Of a stretch of 30,343 bases of DNA, positions 14,577 through 22,144 are shown one piece after another (position 1 is the stretch's first letter; every line of letters begins with the position of its first letter). A program made the position numbers and the translations under genes. This DNA comes from Alphaproteobacteria bacterium (lineage in GTDB: Bacteria; Pseudomonadota; Alphaproteobacteria; RF32; CAG-239), in contig CAAFZY010000022.1 of NCBI GenBank assembly GCA_900767645.1, positions 1-30,343 of the forward strand, in the 5' to 3' direction. Under the pieces are notes generated by a model. It ran no database searches. It had not been told where the DNA came from and worked only from the letters and a program-made list of their open reading frames with translations.

Positions 14577-14861
14577 ATGAAAGAGTTATTAAAGTTAATT
14601 GGCGTATGTGTAGCCAAGAGTTTTCAAATTTTGTTGACCTTTGCCCTTGTGGTGTTGGCAGTGGTAGCTAATTTGTTGGTAGGATCTTTAATCGGCGCTT
14701 GCGGCGGTATTTTGTTTGAATGGATATTCGGCAACCCGCTCGCATTTACCGCTTGTCCGATGGATTTTTGGCAGTTTGCCGCAATCATCGGTTTTGTAAC
14801 CGGTTTCTTTAAGTCGTATATCCGGTTTGGCAACGGAAAGAAACAACCACAGCAGAAATAA
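14577..14861 (+). CDS. Small glycine-rich membrane protein, unknown function
   Basis: From ATG 14577 the protein has 94 residues beginning MKELLKLIGVCVAKSFQ. It has two clear hydrophobic segments, SFQILLTFALVVLAVVANLL and FWQFAAIIGFVTGFF, with a Gly-rich region GSLIGACGGILFEW between them, and a short basic tail (KSYIRFGNGKKQPQQK). I do not recognise the family. Start codons at 14553 and 14559 are in the same frame; I prefer 14577 because the predicted promoter overlaps the others. None has a good ribosome-binding site. Confidence 0.5.
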   Translation: MKELLKLIGVCVAKSFQILLTFALVVLAVVANLLVGSLIGACGGILFEWIFGNPLAFTACPMDFWQFAAIIGFVTGFFKSYIRFGNGKKQPQQK

Positions 14862-14868
14862 AAGAAAA

Positions 14869-14915
14869 TCCCGCTTTGTTATCAGCTATACGCTTTTAAC
14901 ACGCGGGACTTTTTT
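14869..14915 (+). terminator. Probable terminator after the 14577-14861 gene
   Basis: TCCCGC (14869-14874) pairs with GCGGGA (14903-14908), followed by a run of six T. The loop is 28 bases. It separates the small membrane gene from the peptide/radical SAM operon. Confidence 0.5.
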
Positions 14916-14925
14916 AAATTTAATG

Positions 14926-14953
14926 TTGATTTTAAAATATTATATGCTATCAT
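14926..14953 (+). promoter_or_regulatory. Putative promoter of the peptide/radical SAM operon
   Basis: TTGATT (14926-14931) and TATCAT (14948-14953) have a 16-base spacer and lie about 30 bp upstream of the peptide start codon. Confidence 0.45.
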
Positions 14954-14984
14954 AAATTGTTATTAACCTAAAAGGAGAATTAAT

Positions 14985-15068
14985 ATGGAAAATAATAACA
15001 ATTCTGATACATGGAAAATTACAATGAAACAAGCATTAGAAAACGGTTGCCTTGTGAATTATGACTAA
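14985..15068 (+). CDS. 27-residue putative RiPP precursor peptide
   Basis: This small ORF encodes MENNNNSDTWKITMKQALEN followed by GCLVNYD. An ideal AAGGAGA lies about seven bases before the ATG, one of the strongest ribosome-binding sites in the window. The peptide has a polar Asn-rich start, a short amphipathic middle that could be a recognition helix, and a compact C-terminal end with E19, C22, Y26 and D27, all usable by radical SAM crosslinking enzymes. It is followed by an intrinsic-terminator hairpin and then two radical SAM/SPASM genes, a GNAT and a peptidase. That order is typical of RiPP or peptide-derived cofactor pathways such as PQQ and mycofactocin. The sequence does not match PqqA or MftA. 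Precursor status is inferred from size, RBS and context. Confidence 0.65.
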   Translation: MENNNNSDTWKITMKQALENGCLVNYD

Positions 15069-15075
15069 TATAAGC

Positions 15076-15117
15076 AATAAAAGCAGAAGCGAATATGTGT
15101 TCTGCTTTTATTTTTTT
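15076..15117 (+). terminator. Attenuator-type terminator between peptide and radical SAM genes
   Basis: A perfect 13-bp stem, AATAAAAGCAGAA (15076-15088) with TTCTGCTTTTATT (15100-15112), is followed by a T run to 15117. It begins eight bases after the peptide stop codon. Partial termination here would give much more peptide mRNA than enzyme mRNA, a common arrangement in RiPP operons. Confidence 0.8.
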
Positions 15118-15127
15118 GAGAACTAAA

Positions 15128-16176
15128 ATGAATATTATCAAAGAAAACTTTTCACAATATTTTCATCGTCCGACAAAAGTTCAGATAGATGTAACTAATA
15201 AGTGTAATTTCGATTGTCGCTATTGTTATAATAAAAATAACGATTTTTTAGGACAAACAGAATTTTCAGACGAACAATTATTATTACTGGTAGATAAAGT
15301 TATCAAAGAGCTTGATCCTGTTGTTGTTTCATTTTCCGGCGGAGAGGCTCTCATAAGAAAAGATGTTTTGATAAAAGCTATATCAAAACTTAAAGACACG
15401 GATATTTATTCCTGGTTGACGACTAACGCTTCTTTAATGAATAAAGATTTGGCTATTACACTTAAAGAGGTAGGATTAAATAAAATTTTTACAAATATTG
15501 ATTCAAATAACCAAGATGTCCATGATTTCTTACGGGGATTTAAAGGATCTTTATCTAAATCATTACGGATTATTAAAGATTTAGTCCCTGTCTTTGGCGG
15601 TGATAATGTTATTGGAACTTCAGTTGTCACCAAAGAAAATTACAAATCAATTATTGATTCAGCACGTTTAGCAGTTGAGTTGGGTGTATCAAGATATCAC
15701 TTGTTAGATTTTATTCCCATTTCAAAACATAGTCAAAAACTGATGTTGAGCAAGGATGAGTGGTTAGAATTAAAAGACGATATTGAAAAATCTGAAATTG
15801 CAAAAAACATTAAACTGCAGTTATGTCATTCATTTTTATTTATGTCGGATGAGTATAAAAAAATGAGTTTTCCATTTTGTATGGCAGGTCGGTTTACGAT
15901 GGTTATAACAGCATCCGGTGAAGTTGTCCCATGTAATCATTTGAAGAAAAAGGATTTTTTTGCGGAAGTGTCTTTGAGCAAAATTTGTTGGATATATGGC
16001 AAAAATCGGAAATTTTAAAAAAATTTAGATACTATGATTATTTGGATAAAGGTTGCGGTAACTGTAAAAGATATGCCCAATGCATCGGTGGATGTAAAGC
16101 AATGGCGTACATGTTAAAGAAAGATGCCTTTGGAGTCGATCCGTATTGTCAGGAGTTCAATTCTCATGAAATATAG
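15128..16176 (+). CDS. Radical SAM/SPASM enzyme, interrupted by a one-base frameshift
   Basis: The first part (15128-16018, 296 residues) has the radical SAM cluster motif CNFDCRYC (C26, C30, C33), SFSGGEAL for SAM binding and the beginning of a SPASM domain (TASGEVVPCNHL). The rest of the SPASM domain is in another frame: NLLDIWQKSEILKKFR, then GCGNCKRYAQCIGGCKAM and GVDPYC, ending at 16176. The frames join near 15977-15985 (AGCAAAATTTG); adding one base there gives a normal 349-residue enzyme. The gene may be inactive, recoded, or affected by a sequencing or assembly error. As read, the first ORF runs out-of-frame and stops at 16016-16018. The likely substrate is the 27-residue peptide. No RRE domain is visible at the N-terminus. 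Start ATG 15128 has only a weak GAG upstream. Confidence 0.85.
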
Positions 16177-17176
16177 AGAAAATATAAGTGGTCTTCATAT
16201 CTTGGAGATTGAAGTGACGAAGCGGTGTAATTTGAATTGCAAGCATTGCTACGTCGGAGGAAATCAGGCTGTTGATTTAGATGACGAATTGATTAAAAAA
16301 ACGATTATTCAAGCCAATGATATGAAGGTAAATCGGTTAGTTTTGACCGGTGGTGAACCATTATTGCATAAAAGGATATTTGAATTTGCCACTTTTGCAC
16401 GGGATATTGGCTTCCCGGATGTTGCATTATTAACCAACGGGACACTATTAACGGAAGAAATAGCTGAAAAATGCAAAGTATTTTCCGGTATACAGATGAG
16501 TTTAGACGGATTACCGAATAAATTGGGAGCTTTACGAAAAAATTATTTTGCACAATTAGAAAATGCGATTGCTTTATTGCAAAAGAGCGATATTCAAATA
16601 ACGTTATATGTTACGATAAATAAAAGTAATTTAATGTCAATCAAGGATTCAATCGCATATGCGTTGGGAAAAAACTGTAAAATAGCTTTTAATTGTTTAA
16701 TTCCCGTTAGAGAAGAATTAAAACAACTAGTTCCGGAGCCGAAAGAATTAAAATCTGTTTTTACGGATATCGTATCTATTGCAAAAGAAAATCCCAATGT
16801 TATACTTTCTCATCATTTTAGGTTTTTGGTAGATAAAGACAAAATGAACTTTTTTAAATCGTTGCCTTTGGAGCAAGGAATAGTCGGTGGTTGTTTGGCA
16901 GGCATTGCCGCAGGTTATGTTACTGCTGAGGGAAATTTTTTCCCTTGTCCTTTTATCCGGAAAAGTTGCGGAAACGTCAAAAACAATAGCTTGGAAGAAA
17001 TTTGGAATAATTCCGATATATTGAAAGTATTGCGTGATAGAAGTAAATTTTACGGAAAATGTGGCAACTGCAGATTTATAAATTGCTGTGGTGGGTGCCG
17101 AGCTTCCAGCTTATATAAATATGGAGAGTTAAACAATAGTGATGATAACTGTTTTTTAGGAGAAATCAATGAGTAA
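16166..17176 (+). CDS. Radical SAM/SPASM peptide-modifying enzyme
   Basis: This 336-residue enzyme has CNLNCKHC (C21, C25, C28) for the radical SAM iron-sulfur cluster, LTGGEPLL for SAM contact, and a C-terminal SPASM domain with many cysteines: EGNFFPCPF, KSCGNVKNN, then GKCGNCRFINCCGGCRAS and DDNCF, able to hold auxiliary clusters. SPASM enzymes commonly install C-C, C-S or C-O crosslinks in short peptides. The ATG at 16166 follows AGGAG and overlaps the end of the first enzyme's downstream frame by 11 bases, implying translational coupling to the frameshifted region. The GNAT gene overlaps its 3' end by eight bases. It is similar in plan to the preceding enzyme but clearly different in sequence. 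The peptide at 14985-15068 is the probable substrate. Confidence 0.88.
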   Translation: MKYRENISGLHILEIEVTKRCNLNCKHCYVGGNQAVDLDDELIKKTIIQANDMKVNRLVLTGGEPLLHKRIFEFATFARDIGFPDVALLTNGTLLTEEIAEKCKVFSGIQMSLDGLPNKLGALRKNYFAQLENAIALLQKSDIQITLYVTINKSNLMSIKDSIAYALGKNCKIAFNCLIPVREELKQLVPEPKELKSVFTDIVSIAKENPNVILSHHFRFLVDKDKMNFFKSLPLEQGIVGGCLAGIAAGYVTAEGNFFPCPFIRKSCGNVKNNSLEEIWNNSDILKVLRDRSKFYGKCGNCRFINCCGGCRASSLYKYGELNNSDDNCFLGEINE

Positions 17177-17660
17177 TATCCGAAAAGCTAAAGCTGATGA
17201 TGCCTTAAGTATTTCACAAATAAGTGTAGATGCTTGGAAAAAAACTTATGAAGGTGTTCTTCCGCACGAATTATTGATAAGCAGAAAAGTTGATGAAAAA
17301 AGAATAAACAGTTGGAAAAAAAACATATTAAATTCAGATTATACCGTTTTAGTTTATGAAGACGAAGAAATTTGCGGTTATTTGTGGGGAGGAAAAAAGC
17401 GAGATGATATAGATGTGCCTTATGAAATATATGCCATATATGTCAATCCGAAATATCAGAGAGCCGGAATCGGGCAAGCTCTTATAAAGGAATATAAAAA
17501 ACATATAAACAATCAACCTTTTTATTTATATATGTTAAAAGGCAATGTTTCTGCCTCTGCTTTTTACAAAAAAATGGGCGGAAAAAAAAATATACATTAC
17601 AATAGAAAACTTTCTGTTGGCGAATATAATATTGATGAAGAAATTTATATTTTTGAGTAA
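17169..17660 (+). CDS. GNAT family N-acetyltransferase
   Basis: The 163-residue protein has the GNAT fold motif A, IYVNPKYQRAGIGQALI, with the acetyl-CoA phosphate-binding Q97-R-A-G-I-G102. The N-terminal part (IRKAKADDALSISQISVDAW) and the C-terminal YLYMLKGNVSASAFYKKMG are typical of the family. AGGAG precedes ATG 17169, which overlaps the radical SAM gene by eight bases, so the two are translated together. In this operon it may acetylate the modified peptide or the released amino acid product, as a protecting or maturation step. The substrate is unknown. Confidence 0.88.
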   Translation: MSNIRKAKADDALSISQISVDAWKKTYEGVLPHELLISRKVDEKRINSWKKNILNSDYTVLVYEDEEICGYLWGGKKRDDIDVPYEIYAIYVNPKYQRAGIGQALIKEYKKHINNQPFYLYMLKGNVSASAFYKKMGGKKNIHYNRKLSVGEYNIDEEIYIFE

Positions 17661-17667
17661 CAATAAT

Positions 17668-18801
17668 ATGATAAAAGACGTTATATCACTAGCTGAAAAG
17701 TTAATCAGACTTAAAACAATTTCAAGGCATTACCATGAAATAAAAGAATGTGCTAAATTTTTAGATACTTATGCTCAGCGCAATAATTTATATTATGAAT
17801 ATCATGATAATGGAAATAACCCTGTTTTGGTATTTAGTAATGGTGAGAAAAGAAATTTTGATATTATGTCCTTAGGGCATATAGATGTTGTTCCCGGTTC
17901 TGATAAAATTTTTACGCCTACACTTACAAATGAAGTTTTAACAGGTCGTGGCTCTTTTGACATGAAAACGGGGGTCGCTGTTGGATTGGAGCTTTTAAGT
18001 TGGGTAAAAAGAGAAAATAAAGATATAAATATGGGGGTTGTTTTAACATCTGATGAAGAAATACAAGAAGCTACAAGTATGGATTTCGTTCAAGATTTGG
18101 GGATAAAATCTGATGTGATTTTAGATATTGATGCGCTTTCCGGAATTTCTACAATTGTTGAAAAAAATAAAGATGTTGTATTTGTTAATTTAATATCCGA
18201 GGGACAAAGAGCCTCCGGTATGCTGCCGTGGGAGGGGAAAAGCGCCATAGACCAATTATTAGCAACCATACAAAAGATAAGAGAGTATTTTCCATATTTT
18301 GAAATGGATCATAAGCCGAACGAGCAACCATTTGGAAAGCATTACTGGGTTGATTCACTAAATATCGGCACAATTAACGGAGGATCACAGATTAACAGAG
18401 TGAGCGATATTGCAACCGCACAGCTTGATTTTAGGCTTGTTAATGGTATGGATGGAAAAAAACTTTCGGAAATCTTAAATCGTTGCTTAGTTGGAAAAAC
18501 GCACTATGAAATTCGTTATGAAACTGGATTTGTAAATGAAGATAGAAACAATCCGATTATTGAAGAATATAAGCAAATTGTTGAAGATACAATTTCTAAA
18601 AAGGTTGATTTTGTCAGAGATGGACGGATGTCTAATTCCGGAATGTTAAAAGATAAGAAAGGAGCTTCTGTAATCTTGCACAGCTATACCGGCGGTGGCT
18701 ATCATGCGGAAGATGAATGGGTCGATTTAAATTCAGTAAAACAATTATGCGACATACAAGTTGCATTTGTAAATAGATATGTATCAAAGCAAAAAGATTA
18801 G
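17668..18801 (+). CDS. M20 family metallopeptidase
   Basis: This 377-residue protein belongs to the ArgE/DapE/CPG2 peptidase group. Metal and catalytic residues are visible: H71 and D73 in GHIDVVPG, D98 in GRGSFDMKTG, E130-E131 in TSDEEIQE, and a late histidine in GGGYHAEDEW. A dimerisation domain lies between. Such enzymes remove single amino acids or N-acyl groups from small peptides and amino acids. It starts seven bases after the GNAT stop (ATG 17668), without a clear ribosome-binding site, so is probably coupled. A role in freeing the modified residue(s) from the precursor, or in removing the acetyl group added by the GNAT, is plausible. The frame is open upstream into the GNAT gene, but the earlier part is not M20-like. 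Confidence 0.88.
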   Translation: MIKDVISLAEKLIRLKTISRHYHEIKECAKFLDTYAQRNNLYYEYHDNGNNPVLVFSNGEKRNFDIMSLGHIDVVPGSDKIFTPTLTNEVLTGRGSFDMKTGVAVGLELLSWVKRENKDINMGVVLTSDEEIQEATSMDFVQDLGIKSDVILDIDALSGISTIVEKNKDVVFVNLISEGQRASGMLPWEGKSAIDQLLATIQKIREYFPYFEMDHKPNEQPFGKHYWVDSLNIGTINGGSQINRVSDIATAQLDFRLVNGMDGKKLSEILNRCLVGKTHYEIRYETGFVNEDRNNPIIEEYKQIVEDTISKKVDFVRDGRMSNSGMLKDKKGASVILHSYTGGGYHAEDEWVDLNSVKQLCDIQVAFVNRYVSKQKD

Positions 18802-18843
18802 AACTATATATAATATATATTTCTATAAGTGTTTGCTTTGATA
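18782..18843. repeat. Perfect 12-bp inverted repeat at the end of the peptide/radical SAM operon
   Basis: TATCAAAGCAAA (18782-18793, inside the last codons of the peptidase) pairs with TTTGCTTTGATA (18832-18843). There is a second AT-rich pair, ACTATATAT (18803-18811) and ATATATAGT (18841-18849). It may end the operon, but there is no clear T run. Confidence 0.45.
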
Positions 18844-18860
18844 TATAGTATTATTTCTTC

Positions 18861-19877
18861 TTAGGCTTTTTTGCCGTATTGCAAAAGTTTGTTGCGGACA
18901 AAGCCTCGCAATGAAACTTCGGGGCGCGCGCCGTAATGCGAGATAATTTCCGAGGCGGCGATGCTGCCTATCATGGCGCAGGTGCCAAGGCTGCGATCTT
19001 TGGTCATGCCGTATAAAAATCCGGCGGCGTACAAGTCGCCGGCGCCGGTGGAATCTACCACATTATCCATTTTTTCGGCTTCAACAAAAATTTTAACGCG
19101 TCCGTTGACAACTACCGAACCTTTGGCGTTGCGGGTAATGGCGGCAATTTCAACCAACGGCTTAATCATATCAAGCGCGGCCATAAAGTCATCAGTGTTG
19201 AACAGGGCTTTAATTTCATTTTCATTGGCAAACAGTACATCAACGCAATCGGTTACCAATTTGAGCAGGTCTTCGCGGTGGCGAATTATGCAGTTGCAAT
19301 CAGATAACGTGAAAGCGATTTTACGGTTATATTTGTGAGCAAGTTCGCAAGCTTTCAGCACTGCTTCTTTGGCGTGCGCTTCATCCCACAAATAGCCTTC
19401 AAGATAAACGTAACGCGAGGCTTTGATAATGTTTTCATCAATATCTTCAGCGGTTAAGCGGGTGGCGGCGCCCAAATAGGTGAACATAGAGCGTTCGGCA
19501 TCAGGCGTAACAAGCACAATGCTTCGGCCGGTGGCGGGACCTTCCAACAACGGAGGGGTAAAAAAGTCAATACCGGCGGCGCCGATGTCGCGGCGGAAGT
19601 TTTGTCCTAATTCATCATCGTATACTTTGCCTATAAAAGCGCAGTCAGAACCTAATGATGCCATGCCGGCAACGGTGTTGGCGGCCGAACCGCCCGAAAC
19701 TTCGCGCTCGGGAACAATATCGGTGTAAATTTTACCGGCGGTGGCGGCGTCAAGCAAGGTCATTCCGCCTTTGTGTAGATTTCTTTCGGTTAAAAAACCG
19801 TCGCCGACTTTGGCTAAAACGTCAACAATGGCATTACCGATGCCGACAACATCATAAATAGTATCAATCTGATTCAT
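18861..19877 (-). CDS. PfkB family carbohydrate/adenosine kinase
   Basis: The 338-residue protein is a ribokinase-like (PfkB) sugar or nucleoside kinase. The N-terminal glycine signature GGSAANTVAGMASLG and the C-terminal DSTGAGDLYAAGFLYG, with the catalytic aspartate and anion hole, are both present. The start VVGIGNAIVDVLAKV and the overall pattern resemble the alphaproteobacterial proteins often annotated as adenosine kinase, but substrate choice cannot be proven from sequence. ATG 19875-19877 has AAGAAAGG upstream. It lies 13 bp downstream of the chromate transporter pair on the same strand, so the three genes may share a transcript. Confidence 0.85.
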   Translation of the reverse strand: MNQIDTIYDVVGIGNAIVDVLAKVGDGFLTERNLHKGGMTLLDAATAGKIYTDIVPEREVSGGSAANTVAGMASLGSDCAFIGKVYDDELGQNFRRDIGAAGIDFFTPPLLEGPATGRSIVLVTPDAERSMFTYLGAATRLTAEDIDENIIKASRYVYLEGYLWDEAHAKEAVLKACELAHKYNRKIAFTLSDCNCIIRHREDLLKLVTDCVDVLFANENEIKALFNTDDFMAALDMIKPLVEIAAITRNAKGSVVVNGRVKIFVEAEKMDNVVDSTGAGDLYAAGFLYGMTKDRSLGTCAMIGSIAASEIISHYGARPEVSLRGFVRNKLLQYGKKA

Positions 19878-19890
19878 ATTTTGACCTTTC

Positions 19891-20409
19891 TTAAAGTTTG
19901 AATATAATTCCGGCTGCCGCTGAAATCAGTATATAAAATATAGGACTCTTTTTATAAAAGTAAATTAAAACTGTCAAGACGCTGAAAATTATGAGCGAGA
20001 GCAAATTAACAATACTGATGCGGGCAATTTGCCAACCGGCGAAGATTATCAGCGCCAAAACCCCAGGTCTTATCGAGGCAAGCAGGGTTTGCACATGCGG
20101 ATTGCACGAAAATTGTTTTAATAATTTTGAAATCCAGATAATGATGACGACAGAAGGAAGCACCAGTCCGAAAGTGGCAATAATTCCGCCTAAAATGCCG
20201 GCGCTTTGAAAACCGGCAAAAGTTGCCATATTAACGCCCAACGGTCCGGGGGTGGATTCGGCAATTGCAATCATATCGGTTAATTGCGCGGTGGTAAACC
20301 AGTTATGTTTTTCGGTTAAGTCAAACAAAAACGGAATGGTTACGGCACCGCCGCCGATGGCAAACAGTCCGATTTTGAAAAATTCATAAAAAAGCATGGC
20401 GTATATCAT
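19891..20409 (-). CDS. Chromate transporter, half-size subunit
   Basis: The 172-residue membrane protein is one of two short CHR-family proteins here. Its signature FFKIGLFAIGGGAVTIPFL and the ESTPGPLGVNMATFAGF motif match chromate (ChrA) transporters, which use the proton gradient to export chromate or related oxyanions. About five or six membrane helices follow. The start codon overlaps the stop of the upstream partner (ATGA at 20406-20409), so the two are translationally coupled and probably form a heterodimer equivalent to full-length ChrA. The physiological substrate is uncertain; in non-contaminated habitats it may not be chromate. Confidence 0.88.
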   Translation of the reverse strand: MIYAMLFYEFFKIGLFAIGGGAVTIPFLFDLTEKHNWFTTAQLTDMIAIAESTPGPLGVNMATFAGFQSAGILGGIIATFGLVLPSVVIIIWISKLLKQFSCNPHVQTLLASIRPGVLALIIFAGWQIARISIVNLLSLIIFSVLTVLIYFYKKSPIFYILISAAAGIIFKL

Positions 20410-20984
20410 TTGTTTTCTCCGCGGAAAATGCTTTTAAGCTTAGCGGGAATAAAATCAGGCAAAAAGCCGAGAGCGGCCGACATAATTACGACAAATACCG
20501 CTGAAACTCCGCCGAATAACAGCAAAATGAGCGCGGCGGCAAAGATAAAGGCATGCAGGCGACGGTGTTTGCTTTCGTGAAAAATTTTGCGTCCGGTGTC
20601 AAAAATTAAGTTAAGCAAAAGCGCGGTTACGCCAAGTCTGATGCCGGCAAAAGCGCTGGCGATAATCGGAAGCTGCATATAACGATTTAATACGGCGGCA
20701 ATTAAGGTAATGATAATCAGCGACGGCAGCACCATAGCGGCGGTGGCTACAATTGCGCCTTTAACTCCGTTTAATTTATAGCCGCAAAAAGTTGAAACGT
20801 TAATGGCAATAATTCCGGGAGTGCATTGCCCGATAGAAAAGTAATTAAGCAATTCATCTTCAGTAATCCATCGGCGCCTTTCACATACCTCAGCTTTCAA
20901 TAACGGCAACATGGCATAGCCGCCGCCGAAAGTGAATAATCCGGTTTTGAAAAATGAGGTAAAAAGTTCAATGTATTTTTTCAT
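20406..20984 (-). CDS. Chromate transporter, half-size subunit
   Basis: This is the first gene of the pair: 192 residues beginning MKKYIELFTSFFKTGLFTFGGGYAMLPLL, with the CHR-family GGG motif and the later IGQCTPGIIAINVSTFCGY. ATG 20982-20984 is chosen because GAGGAC is six bases upstream and the N-terminus matches the family; the longer open frame reaches into the divergent pntAA. It ends with a basic tail (PAKLKSIFRGENK) and overlaps the next half-transporter by four bases. The two halves share the same motif order, consistent with antiparallel duplication known for this family. Confidence 0.88.
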   Translation of the reverse strand: MKKYIELFTSFFKTGLFTFGGGYAMLPLLKAEVCERRRWITEDELLNYFSIGQCTPGIIAINVSTFCGYKLNGVKGAIVATAAMVLPSLIIITLIAAVLNRYMQLPIIASAFAGIRLGVTALLLNLIFDTGRKIFHESKHRRLHAFIFAAALILLLFGGVSAVFVVIMSAALGFLPDFIPAKLKSIFRGENK

Positions 20985-21061
20985 TTTCCGTCCTCTGGTT
21001 AAGTCTAAAAGCGATATTATATTAAAATAAATCGTAATGAAAGCTTTTTTAAGGAAATGCA

Positions 21062-22144
21062 ATGAAAATCGGGGTACTGAAAGAAGAAAGAGGCGGCGAA
21101 ACAAGAGTGGCGGCAGTGCCGGAAACGGTTATGAAGTATACGGCTTGGGGCTTTGAGGTTATGATTGAAAGCAACGCAGGTGGCGCCGCCGGTTTTGAGG
21201 ATAAGTTGTATTCAGCCGCCGGTGCCGATATTATTATCAATCGGCAAAACATTTTTGACAATGCTGATATTATTTTATCGGTTTGGGGTGTTGACGAGCA
21301 AGAATACAGCCTTCTGCGAGCAAAACAAATTTTAATTGCCGATTTTGAAAGTTTTAAATATCCGCAACGGGTGGAAAAATTAGCTAAAACCGGTGTGGTG
21401 GCATTGGCTTTAGAGCGTATGCCGCGTATTTCACGGGCACAGCCGGCGGATATTTTATCATCGCAAAGCAATATCGGCGGATATAAAGCGGCAATGCTCG
21501 GTATGAACTTGTTAAACAGGGCTGTTCCGCTGATGATGACGGCGGCGGGCACGGTAGTTCCTGCCAAAGCGTTGGTACTTGGCGCCGGTGTTGCCGGTTT
21601 ACAGGCAATCGCCACCTTAAAGCGCATGGGAGCGGTTGTTTACGCTTCCGATGTGCGAGCGGCGGCGCGGGAACAGGTGGAATCGTTGGGCGGCAGATTT
21701 TTATCGGTTGATGACAGCGCCGATTTTGAAAACCATACCGGATATGCGGCTGAAGTATCGGCGCAATATTTAGCCAAACAAAAATTAGTTATCACTGAAC
21801 AATTAAAGCAAACGGATATTTTAATTACCACAGCGTTAAGCGCTGACGGAAAGGCGCCGGAATTAATCAGCGCGGTTATGGTTTCGGTTATGCCGCCGCA
21901 TGCGGTGATTGTTGATATGGCTGACGGTAATGTAGAGGCGGAAAATTTGCGTGACGATATTTTAATTATCGGCAACCGCAATTTGGCGACCTTGGTTCCG
22001 GATACGGCAAGCAAACTGTTTGCGCGCAATATGCTTAGTTTGCTTGAAATGTACGGCGGAAAAAATTTTAATTTGCCGCCTGATGATGAATTGTTATCGG
22101 CAATTGCGCTTTGCGGATATCGCGATAAGGAGAACGACAAATGA
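21062..22144 (+). CDS. pntAA: NAD(P) transhydrogenase subunit alpha, part 1
   Basis: The 360-residue protein is the soluble NAD(H)-binding domain (dI) of proton-translocating transhydrogenase, which makes NADPH from NADH using the proton gradient. It begins MKIGVLKEERGGETRVAAVPE and contains SSQSNIGGYKA and the Rossmann motif VLGAGVAGLQAIATLKRMGAVV. In alphaproteobacteria the enzyme is split into three polypeptides, as here. AAGGAA lies before ATG 21062. The stop overlaps the start of pntAB (ATGA, 22141-22144). Confidence 0.95.
   Translation: MKIGVLKEERGGETRVAAVPETVMKYTAWGFEVMIESNAGGAAGFEDKLYSAAGADIIINRQNIFDNADIILSVWGVDEQEYSLLRAKQILIADFESFKYPQRVEKLAKTGVVALALERMPRISRAQPADILSSQSNIGGYKAAMLGMNLLNRAVPLMMTAAGTVVPAKALVLGAGVAGLQAIATLKRMGAVVYASDVRAAAREQVESLGGRFLSVDDSADFENHTGYAAEVSAQYLAKQKLVITEQLKQTDILITTALSADGKAPELISAVMVSVMPPHAVIVDMADGNVEAENLRDDILIIGNRNLATLVPDTASKLFARNMLSLLEMYGGKNFNLPPDDELLSAIALCGYRDKENDK

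Noticed and set aside
15970..15990. Programmed -1 frameshifting in the first radical SAM gene
   Set aside because: The AGCAAAATTTG junction is not an X-XXY-YYZ slippery heptamer in the right frame, and I see no clear downstream pseudoknot; kept only as a possibility.
15985..16176. Independent small Cys-rich gene starting at a TTG
   Set aside because: It continues the SPASM domain of the preceding enzyme exactly and has no RBS; treated as the downstream half of a frameshifted gene.
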